Origin: JBEVEP01 sp040512755
GTDB lineage: Bacteria > Pseudomonadota > Alphaproteobacteria > Rhizobiales > Rhizobiaceae
NCBI GenBank assembly: GCA_040512755.1
Contig: JBEVEP010000373.1
Coordinates: forward strand, 1-22,675
Length of the DNA stretch: 22,675 bases
Direction: 5' to 3'
Below the pieces are notes generated by a model. It saw only the letters and a list, made by a program, of their open reading frames with translations, searched no databases and was not told where the DNA came from. Each line of letters opens with the position of its first letter. Position 1 is the first letter of the stretch. Below are positions 22,639 to 22,675 of the stretch, piece by piece. Position numbers and translations under genes: made by a program.

Positions 22639-22675
22639 ACGTTACGGGCATGGTGACTTTAGATTGAGAAACGGC

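Overview
The window looks like a chromosomal segment of a Rhizobiales alphaproteobacterium, most likely Phyllobacteriaceae (Mesorhizobium or a relative). This is inferred from the high GC content and codon use, an IalB-family protein, an SH3/DUF1236-type secreted protein, a Bax-inhibitor gene with a structured leader of the ybhL type, and the gene order ffh - chorismate mutase - rpsP. No insertion sequence, phage gene, CRISPR array, rRNA or tRNA is visible. Most of the window is ordinary core genome, with one accessory-looking patch at about 9.14-13.8 kb.

Region by region. 1-1004: a Bax inhibitor-1 (YbhL/YccA) membrane protein on the minus strand, with a terminator, an upstream promoter and an 85-nt structured leader. 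1005-5143: a minus-strand ABC exporter pair (ATPase plus large FtsX-type permease, YbbA/YbbP-like) divergent from a TesA-like SGNH esterase, the same arrangement as tesA/ybbA/ybbP in E. coli. 5297-6863: an RNA 2',3'-cyclic phosphodiesterase (ThpR) that overlaps tail to tail with a low-molecular-weight tyrosine phosphatase, then a divergent YkvA/DUF1232 protein. 7119-9142: a secreted IalB-like protein and rlmN. 9143-9853: debris, namely a possible in-frame membrane-protein remnant and a frameshifted LysE-family exporter. 10148-13808: a complete TRAP uptake operon (Tat-exported binding protein, DctQ, DctM), in which DctM carries a large central insertion. 13878-14915: a secreted protein of unknown function. 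15090-16313: argG, followed on the minus strand by an MltB-like lytic transglycosylase. 17497-20017: an SH3/glycine-zipper secreted protein, a MarR regulator with a PaaI-type thioesterase, and a DUF2270 membrane protein. 20018-22675: a structured leader, ffh, chorismate mutase and rpsP. The window ends just after rpsP, where rimM/trmD/rplS would be expected.

Working together: ffh, chorismate mutase and rpsP are tightly linked, with a GTGA junction between the first two. The TRAP genes form one transcription unit whose DctQ/DctM junction is a TTGA overlap. MarR and the thioesterase form a likely self-regulated pair with a palindrome over the marR start. The strongest non-coding signals are the BI-1 leader (compatible with the known ybhL RNA), an unexplained two-hairpin leader of ffh, a perfect 16-bp palindrome and small upstream ORF before argG, and the MarR operator candidate. 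I do not see a convincing wholly new system. The best leads are the ffh leader, the argG upstream region and the enlarged DctM. All calls come from reading the sequence, without database searches.
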